64,000 bases of DNA from Corinectria fuckeliana. Lineage: Eukaryota > Ascomycota > Sordariomycetes > Hypocreales > Nectriaceae. Location: contig WPDH01000148.1 of NCBI GenBank assembly GCA_019137255.1, positions 39,597-103,596 on the forward strand, given 5' to 3'. The translations under genes and the position numbers were made by a program. Below the pieces are notes generated by a model. It made no database searches. It had not been told where the DNA came from and worked only from the letters and a program-made list of their open reading frames with translations. Positions 59,307-64,000 of this stretch are shown here, one piece after another; the stretch's first letter is position 1, and every line of letters begins with the position of its first letter.

Positions 59307-60188
59307 TAAACTAGTTCTTTTACAAATAGTATTAAGATATATATTATAAAACTATTATAAAACTACTATATAACTAAACTCTACTAGTTACTAGTTATAT
59401 TATTAACTAATCTAATAAATATAAATAAACTTTATAACTAAGATATAATTATAGCTATAAAGGTTTATTAGACTAAGTCTTATTTAGGAGAGATTTAACT
59501 TAAATAGTATTTTAAGTGCTTTTATTTTAAATATATTATATAATATTATTAGAAACAAGCTAGGTATAACTATTATAAGAGAGCTTACTATATAAGAGAT
59601 ATAATNNTAAGTAATATAAATATATAGTATACTTACTATAAGATATAATAGTATTAATACTAATACTAACTATAGTACTAAACCACTCTGCCTAAAGAGG
59701 GCGAGAGGGCTTAAACAGCTCTTAAAGTAGTCTTAAGCTAGACTACACTTAGGTTTAGGTTTAACTCTTATAGTATTTAGACTAATTAACTAATTAAGAG
59801 AGTAAATACTATTAAAAGCTAAAAAAGATATACTAATACTAGTTAGTAAGAAGAATAAGACCTAGAAGGATAAAAATAAGTAGTATAAGTAACTTAAACT
59901 TAACTTAAGACTAATTAAATTCTAGTATATAATTTAAGCTAAGCCTTATAAGAACTTATTATTATAAGTATATAATTAGCTTTTCTTATAAAACAGACTT
60001 ACTTATAACTTATATTACTATATATATATACTAAGCCTAACTTGCTTCTTTTTTAGGTGAGAGTAGTAAGAGGTTTTTTATCTTATAGCTTACTATTAGG
60101 GTTTTTCCCTCTTATTATAGATTAGTCTAAGTTACTTAAAAGAAGAACTAGATAGCTATAAGCTAAATCAGGTATAAATAAATTAAAT
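59307..60188. other. Spacer between repeat copies
   Basis: A+T-rich RIP sequence separating copies B and F2. It includes a slightly less degraded patch at about 59680-59770 and an N pair at 59606-59607. No gene and no matching copy was noticed. Confidence 0.5.
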
Positions 60189-60935
60189 TATATAAAATAT
60201 AAGAATAATATTATTACTTAGTAGCTTTCTTATTATAGTAATATTAAAGTTATTATAAGCTTAGTTTACTATATTAATAGTATCTTTTAAAATTTAGCTA
60301 TTAATATTAAAAATATATTTCTTATTTAGATTATAATTTTATATTTAATATAACTTTAAGTTATTTATTTTATATTTTTCTAGTTTAAAAGTACTAAGTT
60401 TTATATTATAATTAATATATAAAAAGATTAGTTTTTATTATAATCTAAAAGTATAATAAGAGTTATATTAATAATAAAAATAAGAGTTATAATAATATTT
60501 ATAGTAATTTAGTTTTTAAGAGTTATTTTATAGTTATATATAGTATTTTTCTTATATAAGATATAAGCTTATAACTTATATATAAATATATAAGCTTAAA
60601 TAATATATTAAACTTATTTAAAAGATATAATAAAAATAATTCTAGTAATAGTATTATATATTTTATTTTTTAGGTTATTTACTAATATTTTACTTAGTTT
60701 TATAATAAGTTTATTATTTTTACTTAGTATATACTAACTAGTTTTTATAAGAGGGTTATATTAACTTTAATTAAGTTTATATACTCTTAAATTAATAGCT
60801 ATTAGAAGTATATTAGTACTATTATTATAGTTCTAATCTATTATTATTTTTAATATAATATATATATATAAGATTTTAGTATTAAAATATATTTTAAAGA
60901 TAAATTAAGACTATAATAAGTAGAAACTAAGTATT
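60189..60935 (+). repeat. 5'-truncated repeat copy (F2)
   Basis: Matches about 58541-59290 of copy B in the same orientation, with the same 3' end (AAACTAAGTA) but starting about 5.9 kb into the element. Many C-to-T type differences separate the two. Confidence 0.78.
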
Positions 60936-61012
60936 TTACTCTAATTAAACTCTTATAATATAATATAATATAATTTTAAAATATAAAAATATAAGCTATA
61001 AGATATATACTT

Positions 61013-63660
61013 ATATTTTTCTTACTTACCTAGTTTTTACTTATTATAGCTTTAACCTGCTTTTAAAATATATTTTAATATTAAAATCTAAATTCTTATA
61101 TATATACTACCTTAAGAATAATAATATATTAAGACTATAATACTAATACTAATATGCTTTTAATAGCTATTAATTTAAGAGTATATAAACTTAACTAAAA
61201 TTAATATAACTCTCTTATAAGAATTAGCTAATATATACTAAGTAAAAATAATAAACTTACTATAAAACTAGGTAAAATACTAGTAAATAACCTAGAAAAT
61301 AAAATATATAATACTATTATTAAAATTATTTTTATTATATCTCTTAAATAAGTTTAGTATATTATTTAAACTTATATATTTATATATAAGATATAAGTTT
61401 ATATCTTATATAAGAAGAATACTATATATAACTATAAAATAGCTCTTAAAAACTAAATTATTATAAATATTATTATAGTTTTTACTTTTATTATTAATAT
61501 AGCTCTTATTATACTTTTAGATTATAAGAGAGGCTAACTCTCTTATATATTAATTATAATATAAAACTTAATACTTTTAAACTAAGAAAATATAAAATAA
61601 ATAACTTAAAGTTATATTAAATATAAAGTTATAATTTAAGTAAGAAATAAACTTTTTAATATTAATAGCTAAATACTAAAAAATACTATTAAGATATTAA
61701 ACTAAGCTTATAGTAATTTTAGTATTATTATAATAAGAAAGCTACTAAGTGATAATACTATTCTTATATTTTATATAGTAGATAAGATATAAGCTATTTA
61801 TACTAAAGATTAAGTTATTAAAGCTTTTAGTAATAATATAGCTTTCTTTTTTTTAATATTTATAATAATAGTAAAAAAAATCTAACTTATATTTATTTTA
61901 AATAATACTAATAAGCTTATTAAAGAAATTAATAAATCTAATTAACTAAAAATCCTTTAAGTTAAAAAGTAAAAAACTAGCTAACTTAGTCTTAATATAA
62001 AAATAAATCTTATTTTATATATTAGTTTTATTAAAAAAGTTAACTACTTATATAATAATAGCTTACTACTTAATATATAACTATATAACTATAAGCCTTT
62101 TAATAAGAGGCTTTAACCTACTTAATACTATAACTACTTTAAGTTTAAATACCTAGCCTAAAACTATAAATTAGTCTTAACTTATAAATATTATAAAAAT
62201 ACTATATATACTAATAGAGAAAGATATTTAACTAAATATAAAGAAATCTTTTTAAACTATATCTTTTATAAGAGTAAATACCTAGCTTAAAACTATAACT
62301 ATCTTATTATAGTCTTATACTAAGCTTATACTAAGAAAAAATACTTAAATAAATCTTTCTACTTTTAAAAATATATAATAACTAAACCTTTAACTTAAAA
62401 GCTCTTACTCTTACTACTCTTACTATTAGCTTAGCTTATATAGTTCTTATTAAGAAAACCTAAAAGGCTTTTTAGCTTAATAAATAGATTATATATAGTA
62501 TTTACTAGCCTAGTCTTAATATAAGCCTAAACTATTTATATATTATTCTTTTTTTTAATAATTATCTTAGTCTTATTACTATTATTATCTCTCTCTTAAA
62601 CTACTAATTAATACTAGTATTATATTAAAATACTAATTATTAAACTACTTTTACTTATATTATATTATAAGCTTATAATAAATATAATATAATTATACTT
62701 TTTAAGCTAAATAAGAATCTTAAGATAAGAGTTTTAGCTTACTTAAAATATTATAACTATTATATAGTTTATTATAATAAGTATATAATAGTTTATATAA
62801 ATAAATAGTATAAGCTTAAGTTATAAATATTATAAGTAAAAAAAGACTAAATTAGTATTATCTTTATAAAAACCTAATATTAAATTATTATCTTATATAA
62901 TCCTTTAAATAATAAAAATAACTTACTTATATTATAAGCTCTTACTAATATTATTTTAAATAATTATATATTTCTTATAAATAATTTTAACTTTTATTAC
63001 TTATTTTAAGACTATTATAACTACTTAGACTAAGATAATAATAGCCTTATAAAGAAAATATTATAATTTTATATTAGTTTTTTTACCTCTTATAAAATAG
63101 TTATTAGGTTAGCTTAAGACTATTATAATAGTATTTTAAATCTTACTTAAGCTATTAAAATTATTAATATCTTTTATATAAAAACTAATTATAACTTAAA
63201 AAGATTTAATTATATCTCTTAGTATATTTATATTATAAATACTTATAAAAAGATAACTTTTAAGCTAAACCTTAGATTTAACTAAAAGAAAATCTACTAG
63301 TAAAAAATAACTAATAAAATAGTAGTTTATTTTTATTATATATCTAGTAGTATAATAACTATCTTAAAAGCCTTAAATATAAAAATTAAATAGTTTTTTA
63401 AGTAACTTATTATAATTATAAAATATATAACTTTAAAATAAAAAAAACCTAAATCTTATTATAACTCTTAGTAAAATAGTAAAATAGCTAAAATAACTTT
63501 TAAACTTAAATAAGTATATTATATAGTCTAATAAACTAGCTATTTAGCTAACTAGTATATATATTTTAAGATATATATAATATAAGATTAGTATATATAA
63601 AGTATATAATATACTCTTTAAAAGAAACTTTTAATTAAGTTTTTATAATATAATATAATA
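61013..63660 (-). repeat. Long reverse repeat copy (R2), arm of a 2.65-kb inverted repeat
   Basis: Reverse complement of roughly 56650-59306, making a large imperfect inverted repeat with a ~1.7-kb centre. Checked by eye at both ends and in the middle (for example 61741-61800 against 58501-58580). It is 5'-truncated where copy C begins. Confidence 0.8.
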
Positions 63661-63665
63661 TAATA

Positions 63666-64000
63666 TATTTATTTATTTATATTTTATAAACCTAAAAGGT
63701 AGATAATACTTTTATTTTATATAAATATAAGAAAAACTATAAAATTAAATAAAAACTTATATCCTTTATATAATAGACCTAGGTTAGGCCTTTTATATTA
63801 TTACTATATATAAGTAAATAGTTCTTTTACTAGGACGAGAGTTATCTTATTTCCTAGGGGGCTAGGAGAAAATTAAAAAGAGGGAAGAAGAAAAAGAGAA
63901 AAGAAAAAAGAGGAAAAAAGAAAAAAAGAGTGAAAGAGAGAGAAATAGTTAACTAAATATTAAGCACCTAGTCTACTATAAGAGCAGAGCAGTTAAGTGT
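63666..64000 (+). repeat. Repeat copy C (5' start, cut by the window edge)
   Basis: Matches the first ~330 bp of copies A and B, starting TATTTATTTATTTAT and ACCTAAAAGGT. It is less mutated than A near its right end (AGAGCAGAGCAGTTAAGTGT). It continues beyond the window. Confidence 0.78.

Noticed and set aside
59745..59765. TTAGG-like repeats suggesting a telomere
   Set aside because: Only two or three imperfect units within RIP sequence; fungal telomeres are long TTAGGG arrays.

Overview
The window is nuclear DNA of a filamentous ascomycete (Pezizomycotina, probably Sordariomycetes). Introns are 50-65 nt with GTRNGY donors and CTAAY-type branch points. Families are fungal: a SidA/SidC hydroxamate siderophore pair, choline oxidase with betaine aldehyde dehydrogenase, a flavocytochrome b2 relative and a PcRGLX-type lyase. 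Long A+T-rich blocks lack CpA and TpG, the mark of repeat-induced point mutation (RIP). I cannot name the species.

Layout. 1-640: left edge, no supported gene. 642-2488: RIP-mutated Fot1/Pot2-like (pogo) transposon with perfect terminal inverted repeats (TIRs). 3836-28633: divergent siderophore pair, sidA (minus, three exons) and the ferrichrome-type NRPS gene sidC (plus, three exons, 4840 aa), separated by 8.4 kb of gene-free DNA with four exact ATCWGATAA iron-repressor GATA sites. 28897-31347: DUF1479 protein gene, tail to tail with sidC. 32378-33200: RIP-mutated 823-bp TIR element with TA target duplication. 33700-40061: divergent choline oxidase and betaine aldehyde dehydrogenase genes, both ending in peroxisomal-type tripeptides. 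42069-49352: a secreted GH43-like hydrolase, a flavocytochrome b2-like pseudogene with an internal stop, and a secreted PcRGLX/YetA-like (PL26-type) lyase. 49310-64000: a very A+T-rich RIP block of nested repeats whose arrangement suggests a LINE-like family.

How the genes work together. SidA hydroxylates ornithine; SidC assembles the acylated hydroxyornithine with Gly/Ser into an intracellular ferrichrome-type siderophore, most likely ferricrocin. The shared upstream region would let an SreA-type GATA repressor shut both off in iron-replete cells. The choline pair makes glycine betaine in two oxidations. GH43 and PL26-type enzymes point to plant pectin and hemicellulose breakdown next to a heterochromatin-like repeat block, where one neighbour has become a pseudogene.

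Several open reading frames here begin at GTG or TTG. I moved the starts of sidA, sidC, the DUF1479 gene, the GH43 gene and the lyase gene to the first suitable ATG. All exon joints are read by eye from splice signals and family conservation; no alignment was run.
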